Positions 16,817 to 25,671 of a stretch of 64,000 bases of DNA are shown here, piece by piece (position 1 is the first letter of the stretch; each line of letters begins with the position of its first letter). Source of the stretch: Acidimicrobiaceae bacterium (lineage in GTDB: Bacteria; Actinomycetota; Acidimicrobiia; Acidimicrobiales; Ilumatobacteraceae). Below the pieces are notes generated by a model. That model was given only the letters and a program-made list of their open reading frames with translations, was not told the origin of the DNA and did not search any database. The position numbers and the translations under genes are program-made. The DNA is taken from NCBI GenBank assembly GCA_020637235.1, contig JACJWG010000001.1, positions 124,001-188,000 of the forward strand. Direction: 5' to 3'.

Positions 16817-18042
16817 CGCGATCCCGCCACGGCGGCCGGCGTGCGGAAGGCATCGAGGAGCGACGGGATCGTGGTCGAGCGGTCGAAGCGCTCGGCGAGC
16901 CGCTGCGGACCGGCTGTCGACATGGCCTGCCAGCGGTCGTCGTCGCGCATCAGCGCGGCCAGCGCGGCGACCAGCGCGTCGAGGTCGTCCTCGGCGACGA
17001 GCGTGCCGTGCCGGCCGTGTTCGACGATCTCGGGGATCCCCGCGATGGGCGTGGTCGCCACGGGCAGACCGGCACCGAGCGCCTCGATCAGCACGGTCGG
17101 CAGCGCGTCCTGGTTACCGTCGTCGCCGACACGACACGGCGCCGCCATCACGTGCGCCCGCCGCATCCACTCGTGCACGCGGTCCTGGGGCTGGGCGCCG
17201 AGCAGCTGCACCCGATCGGCGACACCGAGACGGTCGGCGAGCGCGACCAACTCGGCACGATCCTCGCCGTCGCCGATGAGCACACCCTCGACGTCGGGGA
17301 AGTCGTCGGCCAGACGGGCCACGGCGGCGATCAGCAGATCGAAGCCCTTCTTCGGCACGAGCCGCCCGACACCGAGGATCTGGTGGCGCCGTCGCTGGTC
17401 GAGCGGTGCCGCCGGCGCCTGCGGGCCGAGTCCGTTGTAGACCCGGGTGAGACGTGCCCCCGACCCGTCGAGTCGATCCGCGAGATAGGCGAGGTTCGCG
17501 TCGCAGACCGTGACGACCACCTCGGCTGCCGCGGCGATCCGGCTGGCGAGTGCCCAGTCGACGGCGTGGCGGTAGATGTCCTTCGCGTGCGCGGTGACGG
17601 TGTAGGGCACGTCGGTCAGCAGGTGCACCAGATGGGCCGTCTGGGCGGCGACGGTGAGGAAGTGGGCGTGCAGGTGGTCGACGCCCTGCCGTCGCACCAG
17701 GTCGGCGATCTCGATCGCGTGCAACACGGTGCGCGCCTGGCGCTCGGCCGGAAGGTGGTCGACGACGTCGAGCACCGCGTCGAGCCGGTCGTGGCGAAGG
17801 CGGGGGAGGGCCCGGATCGCTGCCAGCGCCGCGGCCTTGTCGGCGTCGGCGAGGTAGTGCACGCGACCGCGCACCGAGGCGATCGCCGGGTGGAACCGGC
17901 CTTCGGTGGCGTGACGGAGCGAGAACACACTGATGTCGGTCCCGTGTGCCTCGAGACCGAGGATCTCGTTGAGGACGAACGTCTCCGACAGGCGCGGGTA
18001 CTGCTTCAGCACGTAGCCGACGTGGCGCGGGGCGTCAGACAC
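16813..18042 (-). CDS. GT-B glycosyltransferase, exopolysaccharide type
   Basis: 409-aa family 4 glycosyltransferase. N-terminus VGYVLKQYPRLSETFVLNEI is the hallmark of colanic-acid/exopolysaccharide glycosyltransferases. The C-terminal domain shows GVGRLVPKKGFDLLI and the EX7E-type site (PTVLIEALGAGLPVATT, then AGIPEIV). The GTG start at 18042 overlaps the preceding gene by 8 bases; the long upstream frame is its shadow. It probably extends a surface glycan in concert with the two neighbouring glycosyltransferases. Confidence 0.9.
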   Translation of the reverse strand: MSDAPRHVGYVLKQYPRLSETFVLNEILGLEAHGTDISVFSLRHATEGRFHPAIASVRGRVHYLADADKAAALAAIRALPRLRHDRLDAVLDVVDHLPAERQARTVLHAIEIADLVRRQGVDHLHAHFLTVAAQTAHLVHLLTDVPYTVTAHAKDIYRHAVDWALASRIAAAAEVVVTVCDANLAYLADRLDGSGARLTRVYNGLGPQAPAAPLDQRRRHQILGVGRLVPKKGFDLLIAAVARLADDFPDVEGVLIGDGEDRAELVALADRLGVADRVQLLGAQPQDRVHEWMRRAHVMAAPCRVGDDGNQDALPTVLIEALGAGLPVATTPIAGIPEIVEHGRHGTLVAEDDLDALVAALAALMRDDDRWQAMSTAGPQRLAERFDRSTTIPSLLDAFRTPAAVAGSR

Positions 18043-19309
18043 CGACGGCCTCCTTCTGCTCGGTCGCACACCGGGTCGGCACCGAGGCGTCGGGCCGGGT
18101 GGCATGGGCGGGTGTCCGAGCCGTGACGTCGGCGGCCGCGTGATCGACCGCCTCGACGAGCAGACGGGCGGCGCGCCCGGCACCGCCGAGGTCGACGGCG
18201 GGCAGGACGCGCCCGACCGAACCAGCGGCCCAACGCTGCACCACGTCGCCGATCCGGTCGGGCGACAGCTCCTCGAGTGTGCATCGCTCGAGCGCACCGT
18301 GCGGCGCCAGGCGACGTGCTCGCAGGTCCTGCTCCAGCCGTGGCGCCGTGCGGGGCACGAGCAGGGCCGGCACGCCGGCTGCGAGCTCCTCGGCGACCGT
18401 GTTGTAGCCCGCCATCGACACGACGACGGTCGCGGACGCGATCAGGCCACGGAGATCGTCGGTGAACTCGATGGTCGTCACGTCCGGGAGCCGTTGGGCA
18501 CGCGCAGCGAGTTCACGCCGTCGGTCGCCAGCCATCAGCGGACCGGTCACGACCAGCGAAGCGAGCCCGTCGAGCGCCCCGGCCTCGACCGCGTCGAGGT
18601 GGCGTTCGACGATGCCGTCGCCGTCGGCGCCCCCACCGGTGGTCACGAGGACGTACGGCCGGCCATCGAGGACGCGGCCGGGTCGGGCGGGCGGCATCGG
18701 CGGTGCCACGAAGCCCACGTGTCGAACGGGTGAGCCCAGCCGTTGGCCGAGCCGCAGTTCGTCGGCGGTGGTGACGAGGCGGCCGTCCCCGTACACGAGG
18801 ATCTCGTCGTACGCAGGGAGCCACGACCACGAGTGGTCCGCCGCCCAAGCGGCGTCGGTCCGGTCGGCCTCGTCGATGATCTCGCGCAGTCCGAGCACCA
18901 GCCGCGGCCGCGACCACGGCGGGCGCGTGGTGCACGACCGCAGCAGCGGGATCAGTTCGCCGGCCATGCCGACCGGTGCGTGATCGACGAGCACGGCGTG
19001 CGGAGCGAACTCGGTGCACGCCGCGACGAGCACGGCCGAGCGGAGGCGGACGAGATGATCGAGGCCGTCGGTCACCTTCCGCGGTCGGTAGCGGCCCTCG
19101 TCCGACTTGGTGGCGGACGGCAGCGTGAGCACGTCCACCCGCTCGGGGAGCCCGAACGATCCCGCGACCGGCGATCCGGTGGCGATGAGCACCTGCGCGG
19201 TCGGGTCGGCGGCAACGATCGCGGCGGCGATCGAGCTGGTCCGTCGGAAATGGCCGAGGCCGAAGGTGTCGTGGCTGTAGAGCAGGAATCGTGTCGGCGG
19301 GCGGCGCAT
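18035..19309 (-). CDS. MurG-like (GT28-type) glycosyltransferase, first gene of operon
   Basis: 424-aa predicted glycosyltransferase resembling the MurG/GT28 and 'predicted glycosyltransferase' family: FLLYSHDTFGLGHFRRTSSIA (in part, residues 8-27), YVLVTTGGGADGDG before the UDP-sugar domain, and MAGYNTVAEELAAGVPALLVPR as the diphosphate and sugar site. ATG at 19309 is the first gene of the six-gene operon. It is preceded by a palindrome-rich region (19343-19399) that probably contains the operon promoter. The C-terminal 30 residues are non-conserved. Confidence 0.87.
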   Translation of the reverse strand: MRRPPTRFLLYSHDTFGLGHFRRTSSIAAAIVAADPTAQVLIATGSPVAGSFGLPERVDVLTLPSATKSDEGRYRPRKVTDGLDHLVRLRSAVLVAACTEFAPHAVLVDHAPVGMAGELIPLLRSCTTRPPWSRPRLVLGLREIIDEADRTDAAWAADHSWSWLPAYDEILVYGDGRLVTTADELRLGQRLGSPVRHVGFVAPPMPPARPGRVLDGRPYVLVTTGGGADGDGIVERHLDAVEAGALDGLASLVVTGPLMAGDRRRELAARAQRLPDVTTIEFTDDLRGLIASATVVVSMAGYNTVAEELAAGVPALLVPRTAPRLEQDLRARRLAPHGALERCTLEELSPDRIGDVVQRWAAGSVGRVLPAVDLGGAGRAARLLVEAVDHAAADVTARTPAHATRPDASVPTRCATEQKEAVGV

Positions 19310-19342
19310 GCCGACATCCCATGCGGCCGAACGGGCGCCGCA

Positions 19343-19399
19343 CCATCGGACGTTGGTACTACGACCCACGCACATGGTCGTACGACCATCGTCCGATGG
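19343..19399. promoter_or_regulatory. palindromic operator region between glycan operon and repeat-rich membrane protein
   Basis: A perfect 10-bp inverted repeat (CCATCGGACG at 19343-19352, CGTCCGATGG at 19390-19399) encloses a perfect 14-bp palindrome TGGTCGTACGACCA (19375-19388) and a degenerate copy (GGTACTACGACC, 19355-19366). The stretch GGTCGTACGACCATCGTCC recurs inverted at 22344-22362. It lies between divergent genes starting at 19309 and 19432 and could control both. Confidence 0.6.
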
Positions 19400-19431
19400 C
19401 GCTCGGCGTGCGCGCGGCCGATACTCGTGGC

Positions 19432-20262
19432 ATGCCGTCATCACCGTGGGGACGACCGAGCAGCGGCGTGAGCCGACAGTGGGCCGAGGAGGGTCACGCG
19501 GCCGGTGACGCGATGGACCGTGTCTACGTCGCGCAGGCCGCCGACGATCCCGTGCTGCCCTTCGTGGCGCCGGTCGTGCGTCGTGGCGGGGTGGCTCGCG
19601 GCAGCGTCGTGATGCTCGCGGTGACGGTGTTGTCGGGCACCGCCGTGGTGGCGATGCACGACGTGCTGTTCCCGGCCGTCGACGACGAGCTCACACGGTC
19701 GGTGTGGGATCACACCGGGGACCCGACGCCCTCGACGATCGTCCTCACGCTGCCCGCGGTGGTGGCCGACCGGATCGCGGACGACGCCGTTGCGGCGGCT
19801 CCCGGCGAGGAGGTGCCGCCGCTGTCGCTGCCCGCTCCGCTCGACGACTCGACGGTGGCGACGGGCACCGTGGCGACGGGCACCCTGTCGACCGGCGGTG
19901 CCTCGCTCGAGATCACGGCCACCGACGGGGCGGCCTCGAGCGCGAGCGCGGGCACCGTGTCCACGCCGTCGTCCGGTTCGACCGCGACCACGGGGTCGTC
20001 GAACACGACCGTCACCTCGAACACGACCGTCACCTCGAACACGACCGTCACCTCGAACACGACCGTCACCTCGAACACGACGGCCACCTCGAACACGACG
20101 GCCACCTCGAACACGACCGCCACCTCGAACACGACGGCGTCGACCGGCTCGACCGGCCCGACCGTCACCGTGGACGATGACGACGATGACGACGACGACC
20201 CGGACGACGACCACAGCGGTCGCGGTCGAGGGCGTGGAGGCGACGAGCCCGACGACGACTGA
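19432..20262 (+). CDS. single-pass membrane protein with SNTT repeats and poly-Asp tail
   Basis: 277-aa protein with no recognised domain. A cytoplasmic N-terminus of about 57 residues is followed by one membrane span (58-80), a Val/Ala/Asp-rich region, then about eight copies of a six-residue repeat SNTTVT/SNTTAT encoded by 18-base tandem repeats (20000-20135), and a strongly acidic tail with nine consecutive Asp followed by an Arg/Gly patch. Such Ser/Thr-rich stalks are commonly glycosylated outside the cell, which would fit the adjacent glycosyltransferase/exporter operon; that is inference. The ATG at 19432 is chosen over the 19291 frame start, which would read through the palindromic regulatory region. 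Confidence 0.7.
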   Translation: MPSSPWGRPSSGVSRQWAEEGHAAGDAMDRVYVAQAADDPVLPFVAPVVRRGGVARGSVVMLAVTVLSGTAVVAMHDVLFPAVDDELTRSVWDHTGDPTPSTIVLTLPAVVADRIADDAVAAAPGEEVPPLSLPAPLDDSTVATGTVATGTLSTGGASLEITATDGAASSASAGTVSTPSSGSTATTGSSNTTVTSNTTVTSNTTVTSNTTVTSNTTATSNTTATSNTTATSNTTASTGSTGPTVTVDDDDDDDDDPDDDHSGRGRGRGGDEPDDD

Positions 20263-20284
20263 CACGAGCTGCGGCCCGTCTCGA

Positions 20285-20297
20285 CCCGCTCAGCGGG
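20285..20297. terminator. small hairpin between convergent genes
   Basis: CCCGCT-C-AGCGGG stem in the 64-base gap between the converging membrane-protein and response-regulator genes. No T-tract; a weak bidirectional terminator at best. Confidence 0.3.
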
Positions 20298-20326
20298 CAT
20301 GAGCGGTCACACAGGTGGATCCAGGG

Positions 20327-20959
20327 TCAGCCGGGCAACTGCTCGGCGGCCCACAGGGCCGCCTGCGTGCGGTCGGTGACGCCGATCGTGGCGAAGATGC
20401 TCGTCAGGTGTGCCTTCACCGTGCGTTCCGAGATGCCGAGCTGGCGGGCGATCTGCTTGTTCGCGAGACCCCGGCGCACGAGACCGAGGACTTCGCGTTC
20501 TCGCTGGGTGAGCTCGGGCCGACGATCGGCCACGCGTCGCGACTCGAGCAGCGCGCGTGCGGCCTTCGGGTCGAGCGGCGATTCACCCGCCTGGAGGCTG
20601 CGGATCCCTGCAGCGATCGTCTCGGGATCGGAGTGCTTCAACAGGTAGCCCTCGGCGCCGGCGGTGAGCGCGTCCATGATCCGCGACTGGTCGGAGAACG
20701 AGGTGAGCACCAACACGCGCGTGCCCGGGTGACGCTCGGTGATCAGCCGGGTGGCCTCCACGCCGTCCATCACCGGCATCGACAGATCCATGATCACCAC
20801 GTCGGGCCGGACGTCGGCCACCACCTCGAGCGCCTCCGCTCCGTTCGCCGCAGCACCCACCAGCGTGATGTCGTCGGTCGTCGCGAGGTACTGCTCGAGT
20901 CCCGAGCGCACGACGGCGTGATCGTCGACCACCACCACGCGGATCGTGCCGCCGCTCAC
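20327..20959 (-). CDS. NarL/LuxR-family response regulator
   Basis: 210-aa two-component regulator. Receiver domain: acidic pair DD12-13, phospho-acceptor Asp58 in VVIMDLSMPVMDG, Thr/Ser switch in VLVLTSFSDQ and Lys in YLLKHSD. C-terminal LuxR helix-turn-helix LTQREREVLGLVRRGLANKQIARQL followed by ISERTVKAHL. It should bind DNA as a dimer once phosphorylated by the kinase encoded just upstream. The GTG start overlaps the kinase stop (GTGA). Candidate targets are the TGGTCGTACGACCA palindromes at 19375 and 22350. Confidence 0.94.
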   Translation of the reverse strand: MSGGTIRVVVVDDHAVVRSGLEQYLATTDDITLVGAAANGAEALEVVADVRPDVVIMDLSMPVMDGVEATRLITERHPGTRVLVLTSFSDQSRIMDALTAGAEGYLLKHSDPETIAAGIRSLQAGESPLDPKAARALLESRRVADRRPELTQREREVLGLVRRGLANKQIARQLGISERTVKAHLTSIFATIGVTDRTQAALWAAEQLPG

Positions 20960-22305
20960 GACGGCACCCCGGCCAGCGCCAGGTCGACCGACCGCGGGAT
21001 ACGGGCCTCGACACGGGTGCCCATCGTCGCCGCCGAGCGCACCTCGAGCTCGGCGCCGGCGTCGGCGAGCAGCCCACCGAGGGCGCGCAGGCCGACGTGG
21101 CCCCGCTCGCCGCGCTCGGCGAGTAGGTCCGTGCTGAACCCGCGGCCGTTGTCGTCGACGAGCACCTGCAACTGGTCGTCGACGAGTTGCAGCTTCACCA
21201 GCACGGCGCTCGCGCCGGAGTGCGACACGACGTTGCGCAGCGCCTCTTGGACCACGCGGTATGCGAGCGCCTGGGCGTCGGCGCTCAGGTCGTGATCGTC
21301 GACCTCGTCGCGGAGCTTGGTCTCGATGCCGCGCTGGCCGATCGCGCTGAGCAGGTCGCCCACGGCGGATTCGAGGCCTTCCTCGCGCAGGTTGGGCGGG
21401 TAGATCTCCACCAGCAGCGAGCGAAGCGACTTGACGCTCGACCGGATCGCCGCCGACGCCTGGTCGAGCTCGTCGGAGGCGACCGCACCGCGGCGCGCCA
21501 GAGCCGCCAGTCCGAGCGACACGCCCGTGAGGTCCTGCACCACCCCGTCGTGGAGATCGCTCGCGATGCGGCGGCGTTCGGCCTCGGACGCTGCCATCGA
21601 GCGGCGCATCAGGCGGACGCGCTCGTCCTCACCGGAGCGGAGCCGGCGAGCCATGCCATAGGCGAACGGCAGCTGCACCAATTGCAGCGCGACCAGCGCG
21701 CCGATGGCCACCGGTGCGAACTGGCCCCAGAACTGGCGGCCGAGGCTGCTCACCCCGCTGTACCGGAAGTACGACTCGAACACCAGCGGCTCTCCCTCCA
21801 CCGACTCGATCAACTGGTAGACCTCGAGCAGCTTCTCCTCGAGTTCGTAGCGGTTCTCGGGGCCGTCGAGGTCCGACACCTCGGCATGCGCGTCGCCGGT
21901 GCGCAGCGTGTCGCGCTTGTCGGCCGACAGCTCGAACTGCTCGCCGATCAGACGCGGTTCGTCGGAGTAGACGATGCGTCCGTCGGGGGTCCAGATCTTC
22001 ACCCGCACCAGTTCGCCCCGCAGCACGTACTCACGCACCGCGTCGTCGAGACGCTGCAACGAGGCGAGATCCTGCGCGAGGAGCTCGGGGGTGAGCAGCG
22101 GCTCGACCACACCGTGTGCGCTCACCCACGCCACCCGGCTGGCGTCGTCGATCGCCTGATCGGTGCCCACCCGGCGGCTGACGAGCGCCGTCACCAGTGC
22201 CACCACCACGAGCGCCACGAACGACGTGAGTGCGAAGCGGGACATCACCGCGCGCACCGACACGGCGCCCTGCGGACGGGCCGGCCGGCGCACTCGAGCG
22301 TTCAC
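20956..22305 (-). CDS. NarL-partner sensor histidine kinase (HisKA_3)
   Basis: 449-aa membrane sensor kinase. Two membrane spans (about residues 20-42 and 190-212) enclose an extracytoplasmic sensor region of about 150 residues with a Cache/PAS-like strand (VRVKIWTPDGRIVYSD). The dimerisation box is ERRRIASDLHDGVVQDLTG with the phospho-accepting His, and the ATPase has YRVVQEALRNVVSHS, DDNGRGF and GHVGLRALG. GTG at 22305 was chosen; ATG at the MSRF site 20 codons later is an alternative. The palindrome GGTCGTACGACC lies 46 bases upstream of this start. Confidence 0.92.
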   Translation of the reverse strand: MNARVRRPARPQGAVSVRAVMSRFALTSFVALVVVALVTALVSRRVGTDQAIDDASRVAWVSAHGVVEPLLTPELLAQDLASLQRLDDAVREYVLRGELVRVKIWTPDGRIVYSDEPRLIGEQFELSADKRDTLRTGDAHAEVSDLDGPENRYELEEKLLEVYQLIESVEGEPLVFESYFRYSGVSSLGRQFWGQFAPVAIGALVALQLVQLPFAYGMARRLRSGEDERVRLMRRSMAASEAERRRIASDLHDGVVQDLTGVSLGLAALARRGAVASDELDQASAAIRSSVKSLRSLLVEIYPPNLREEGLESAVGDLLSAIGQRGIETKLRDEVDDHDLSADAQALAYRVVQEALRNVVSHSGASAVLVKLQLVDDQLQVLVDDNGRGFSTDLLAERGERGHVGLRALGGLLADAGAELEVRSAATMGTRVEARIPRSVDLALAGVPS

Positions 22306-22343
22306 GGGCCGCAACCTACCGCTCCGTCGAACGGCGGTGCATT

Positions 22344-22362
22344 GGACGATGGTCGTACGACC
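22344..22362. promoter_or_regulatory. second copy of the GGTCGTACGACC operator
   Basis: GGACGATGGTCGTACGACC here is the exact inverse complement of 19376-19394. It lies upstream of the sensor kinase (start 22305) and 46 bases upstream of the -35 of the lipoprotein promoter. Fits autoregulation by the adjacent two-component system; not proven. Confidence 0.55.
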
Positions 22363-22407
22363 GGCGGCGCCGTCCCGCCGGTCGCTCGCCGGACGTCGAC
22401 CGTGTGC

Positions 22408-22439
22408 GCGGAACTCGCGTGGGCCGGCGTGCATCGATC
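22408..22439 (+). promoter_or_regulatory. ECF-type promoter, site A (GCGGAACTC-N14-GCATCGATC)
   Basis: GCGGAACTC, 14 bases, then GCATCGATC, ending 32 bases before the ATG of the lipoprotein gene. Three more sites in the window have identical spacing and near-identical boxes (39642, 43667, 46902). The GGAAC -35 box is the classic ECF sigma signature. Confidence 0.75.
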
Positions 22440-22471
22440 GGGGTGTTCACACCCGATCCGAAGGAGTCACG

Positions 22472-23395
22472 ATGTCCACTCGCACCGCCCGCACCCGTCC
22501 CGTTCCGTTCATCCGCCGCAGCGGGGTGGTCGTCGCCGCAGCTGCAGCGGTGGTGGTGCTCGGAGCCTGCGCGCCCGACGGCCGTGGCGTCACCGCGCAC
22601 GGTGCCGACGTGGTCGACCGTCCCACGGCCGACGCGACCCCCACGGCCGACACGGCCGACACGGCCGACACGGCCGACACGGCCGACACGGCCGACACGA
22701 CGGTGGTCACGACCACGCCTGCCGCGCCGGCGGTGACGCTGCCGATCCCGCCGTCCACCGTGCCGCCCGTCGTGCCGCCCACCGTGCCGACGGTCCCCGA
22801 CACCGTCGCGACCACGCCGCCGGCCACCGTGCCCCCGGCGGCGCCGGCCCCGACGGATGCGTCGAGCCCCGAGGTCGTGACCGCCGGGCCGGTGGCCGTC
22901 GGGCACGGGGTCGAGGTGCTCGTCACCGACGGCTGGCAGGCCGTGGTGCGCGAGCACGGCGTCGCGATGAGCGATGGCCGGCTGATCGCGACGCTCGGCG
23001 TGGTGGCCGCCGAGGCCGGCCTGGACCCGAAGACGATCATCGACACCTACGTGCTGAGCGTGCTCGACCCGATCGGCACCGTCACCTACAGCGCGGCCAC
23101 GCTGCGGTGGACCACCGACACCCCGCGCCCGACGATGCAGTACGAGCTGTTCTACTCGGCGGTCGAGGCCGACGGCGACGAGGTGCAAGGTGGCCTCAGC
23201 ACCTTCGTCCGCGACGACGGTCTCGTGCTGTTCTACGAGGTGTGGGCGCCGGCCGGCGTGACCGGAGCGTTGCCCGACGCCGCCTTCACCTCGCTGTTGA
23301 ACAGCTTCCTGGGAGCCCCTTCGACGGGCGGCGCAGCACCCCTGAACGTCGTCCCCGACTTCCAGGTGGCGACCGTCCACCCGCAGGGTGTCTGA
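22472..23395 (+). CDS. lipoprotein with TAD repeats and Pro/Thr stalk
   Basis: 307-aa predicted lipoprotein: n-region with Arg, hydrophobic core and lipobox LGAC (Cys33). Then a low-complexity stalk with TAD repeated about six times (9-base tandem repeats, about 22650-22700) and Pro/Val/Thr-rich sequence to about residue 130. The C-terminal globular part (GVEVLVTDGWQAVVREHGVAM, partial, through the SLLNSFLGAPS helix) has no recognised domain. A strong ribosome site AAGGAG lies 5 bases before ATG... of the start region (22461-22466). Transcription probably starts from ECF-type site A. Confidence 0.75.
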   Translation: MSTRTARTRPVPFIRRSGVVVAAAAAVVVLGACAPDGRGVTAHGADVVDRPTADATPTADTADTADTADTADTADTTVVTTTPAAPAVTLPIPPSTVPPVVPPTVPTVPDTVATTPPATVPPAAPAPTDASSPEVVTAGPVAVGHGVEVLVTDGWQAVVREHGVAMSDGRLIATLGVVAAEAGLDPKTIIDTYVLSVLDPIGTVTYSAATLRWTTDTPRPTMQYELFYSAVEADGDEVQGGLSTFVRDDGLVLFYEVWAPAGVTGALPDAAFTSLLNSFLGAPSTGGAAPLNVVPDFQVATVHPQGV

Positions 23396-23423
23396 TCCGA
23401 GCGGACGGGTCCGCGGGTCAGAC
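23390..23423. terminator. bidirectional hairpin between lipoprotein and S9 peptidase genes
   Basis: Nested inverted repeat spanning both stop codons: outer GTCTGATCC/GGGTCAGAC and inner GCGGAC-GG-GTCCGC. It sits exactly in the 22-base gap of a convergent gene pair, the expected place for a shared terminator. Confidence 0.5.
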
Positions 23424-25538
23424 GTGGGTGGTGAACCAGTCGAGCACCCGCTGCATCCGGTCGATCCGTCGGTCGGGGCGACCGGTGACGGCGAAGGTGT
23501 GGTGCGAATCGGGGTACAGCACGTACTCCACCTCTCGGCGCAGGTGACGCAGGGCGACGAAGAACTGCTCGTTGTCCTGTGGTGGGCAGCGCAGATCGGA
23601 CTCGGCCTGCAGCATCAGCAGCGGGGTGCGCACGTCGGCGACGTGCCGCAGCGGGGACTGGCGCCACAGCTGTTCGACGCCCGCCGGGCTGAGCGGGTCG
23701 CCCATCCGGGCTGCCCGGCAGTACTCGGGGCCGCTGTCCGACATCGCCCAGCACGACACCTGGTTGGTGACGCCGTTCTCGGAGACCGCCGCCCGGAAGC
23801 GATCGGTCGTGCCGACCAACCAGTTCACGACGAAGCCGCCGTAGCTGAGGCCGATCACGCCCAGCCGGTCGGGGTCGGCCCATCCGAGCGACACCAGGTG
23901 GTCGACCGCCGCGTGCACGTCGTCGATGTCGACGCCGCCCCAGTCGCCGAGCTGGGGTCGGATCCAGTCGGCGCCGTAGCCGGCCGAGCCGCGGATGTTG
24001 GGGAGCACCACCCGGAACCCGGCGCCGGTGAGCATCGTCACCTCGAACCCGGGTGCCGGTGCCCAACACCCGAGCGGGCCGCCGTGCACGTCGACGATCG
24101 TCGGCAGCGGGTCGTCGCCGGCGTCCGGCGGCGACGCGACCCAGGTCTCGATCGGTCCGCCGGCGCCGGGGACGTCGAGACGCGTCATCCGGGGTTGCAC
24201 GAACCGGCGTTGCCATCGAGCGCCGAACGAGGTGTGGGTGCGGAAGCGACGCGACGCCGGCGGTGCCGACAGATCGACACTCATCACCTCCATCGCCCGC
24301 CCGTCGAGTGTGCCGAGCACCACCACCTGTGACGACCCGGGTACCACCACGGCGTGCTGGGCGGCCGCGTCGGCCCAGGGGCCGGAGGAACGACGGTCGC
24401 TCGCCGCGGGACCCTCGACGAGTGCACCGGTGGCCGCATCGATCGTCCAGCGCTCGGGCAGCACCCGCCCACGATCGGTGACCGTGGCGACGAGCGAGGT
24501 CGCGTCCGCCCAGGAGGGACCGTGGCGGCCCGACACCATCCAACCGTTCAGGTCGGTGTCGGCCCAGTTGGCGAGCGGGCGGTCGAGTTCGGGGTGCAAC
24601 GCCCTCGGTGGGGCGGAGCCGTCGGCCCGCACGAGCAGCAGCCCGGGGCTCACGTCGTCGAACGGCAGCGGATCGAGCACGCCCGTCGCGGCGAGCCACC
24701 GTCCGTCGGGCGACCATGCCGGCCGCGTCGCGCCACCGGGTGCGTCGAGCACGAGCCACGGACGCGATCGTGGCGACCGTGGTGAGGCGTCGACGTCGAC
24801 CGCCCAGATCCGTGGCATCGGTGCCAGGTCGGGATCGCCGTCGTCGCGTCGCTCGGACACGAACGCCACGGTGCGGCCGTCCGGATGCCAGTCGATGCGT
24901 TCGACGCCCCAGTCGCCACGGGTGATCTGGCGCGGTGCCCCGGTGACGCGGCCGGCGCGGTCGATGTCGACGACGAACAGATGGCTCCACCGGTCGCGAT
25001 GGCCGACCTCGTCCCAGCGCCAGTCGGCACGACCGATCCGCCGTGCCACCGGCGACGGCAGCTTCGACGAGCGCGACGCCGGCGAGCCCACGGCGGGTCG
25101 ATCACCGACGACGAAGCGCAGCGGATCGACCTCGGCGGTGAACGCGAGGCGGCGACCGTCGGGCGACCACGCGATCTCGCCGATCGCCCCGATGCCGATG
25201 GTGCCGCCGGCGACACGGCGGAGCGCACCGGTCGCGATGGTGAGGGTGCACACGTGGTCGGGCGCGTCGTCGTCGGCGGCGTCGGACCGGACGAACGCGA
25301 CCACGTCACCACCGGGCGACACGCGCGGCGACCCATCGCTCACCGCACCGGAGGTGAGCCGTCGCGGTGCTCGCGCACCGTGGAGCTCGACCCACCAGAG
25401 ATGGCGGTGATAGCGGCGACCGTGCACGGTGCGTCGCCCCACGACGGCCGCCGTGCCGTCGGCCACCACGTCGAGCTCCTCCACCACGACCACCGACGCG
25501 ATGTCGGCCGGTCGGAGTGGTCGGGGGTCGGCTGCCAC
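23418..25538 (-). CDS. S9 family prolyl oligopeptidase-type peptidase
   Basis: 706-aa serine peptidase. The N-terminal two thirds are a WD40-like beta-propeller with several SPDGR(R/W)LA blades (IAWSPDGRRLAFTAE, IDWHPDGRTVAFVSE, PAWSPDGRWLAATG). The C-terminal alpha/beta hydrolase domain has the oxyanion strand PTIVDVHGGPLG, nucleophile GLSYGG, and a final His in DSHHTF. It would cleave short peptides in the cytoplasm; there is no signal peptide. GTG start at 25538. A dipeptide importer operon starts divergently 133 bases away, so the two may cooperate in peptide use. Confidence 0.92.
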   Translation of the reverse strand: MAADPRPLRPADIASVVVVEELDVVADGTAAVVGRRTVHGRRYHRHLWWVELHGARAPRRLTSGAVSDGSPRVSPGGDVVAFVRSDAADDDAPDHVCTLTIATGALRRVAGGTIGIGAIGEIAWSPDGRRLAFTAEVDPLRFVVGDRPAVGSPASRSSKLPSPVARRIGRADWRWDEVGHRDRWSHLFVVDIDRAGRVTGAPRQITRGDWGVERIDWHPDGRTVAFVSERRDDGDPDLAPMPRIWAVDVDASPRSPRSRPWLVLDAPGGATRPAWSPDGRWLAATGVLDPLPFDDVSPGLLLVRADGSAPPRALHPELDRPLANWADTDLNGWMVSGRHGPSWADATSLVATVTDRGRVLPERWTIDAATGALVEGPAASDRRSSGPWADAAAQHAVVVPGSSQVVVLGTLDGRAMEVMSVDLSAPPASRRFRTHTSFGARWQRRFVQPRMTRLDVPGAGGPIETWVASPPDAGDDPLPTIVDVHGGPLGCWAPAPGFEVTMLTGAGFRVVLPNIRGSAGYGADWIRPQLGDWGGVDIDDVHAAVDHLVSLGWADPDRLGVIGLSYGGFVVNWLVGTTDRFRAAVSENGVTNQVSCWAMSDSGPEYCRAARMGDPLSPAGVEQLWRQSPLRHVADVRTPLLMLQAESDLRCPPQDNEQFFVALRHLRREVEYVLYPDSHHTFAVTGRPDRRIDRMQRVLDWFTTHV

Positions 25539-25587
25539 GGGCCGACACTACGGCACGATGACCAGGGCATCGACGCCCGGACCCGCC

Positions 25588-25609
25588 TTGCTGGACGGGT
25601 GCCCAGCAA
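25588..25609. promoter_or_regulatory. possible operator TTGCTGG-N8-CCAGCAA before the peptide importer
   Basis: Perfect 7-bp inverted repeat with an 8-base spacer in the intergenic region of the divergent S9 peptidase and importer operon, 62 bases before the importer ATG. A repressor site is plausible; nothing in the sequence names the regulator. Confidence 0.35.
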
Positions 25610-25671
25610 CGAAGTGCTAGAACACATCGATCCGAGACGCGGTGCCGCCACCTGGCGGCAGGGGAGGCCTG

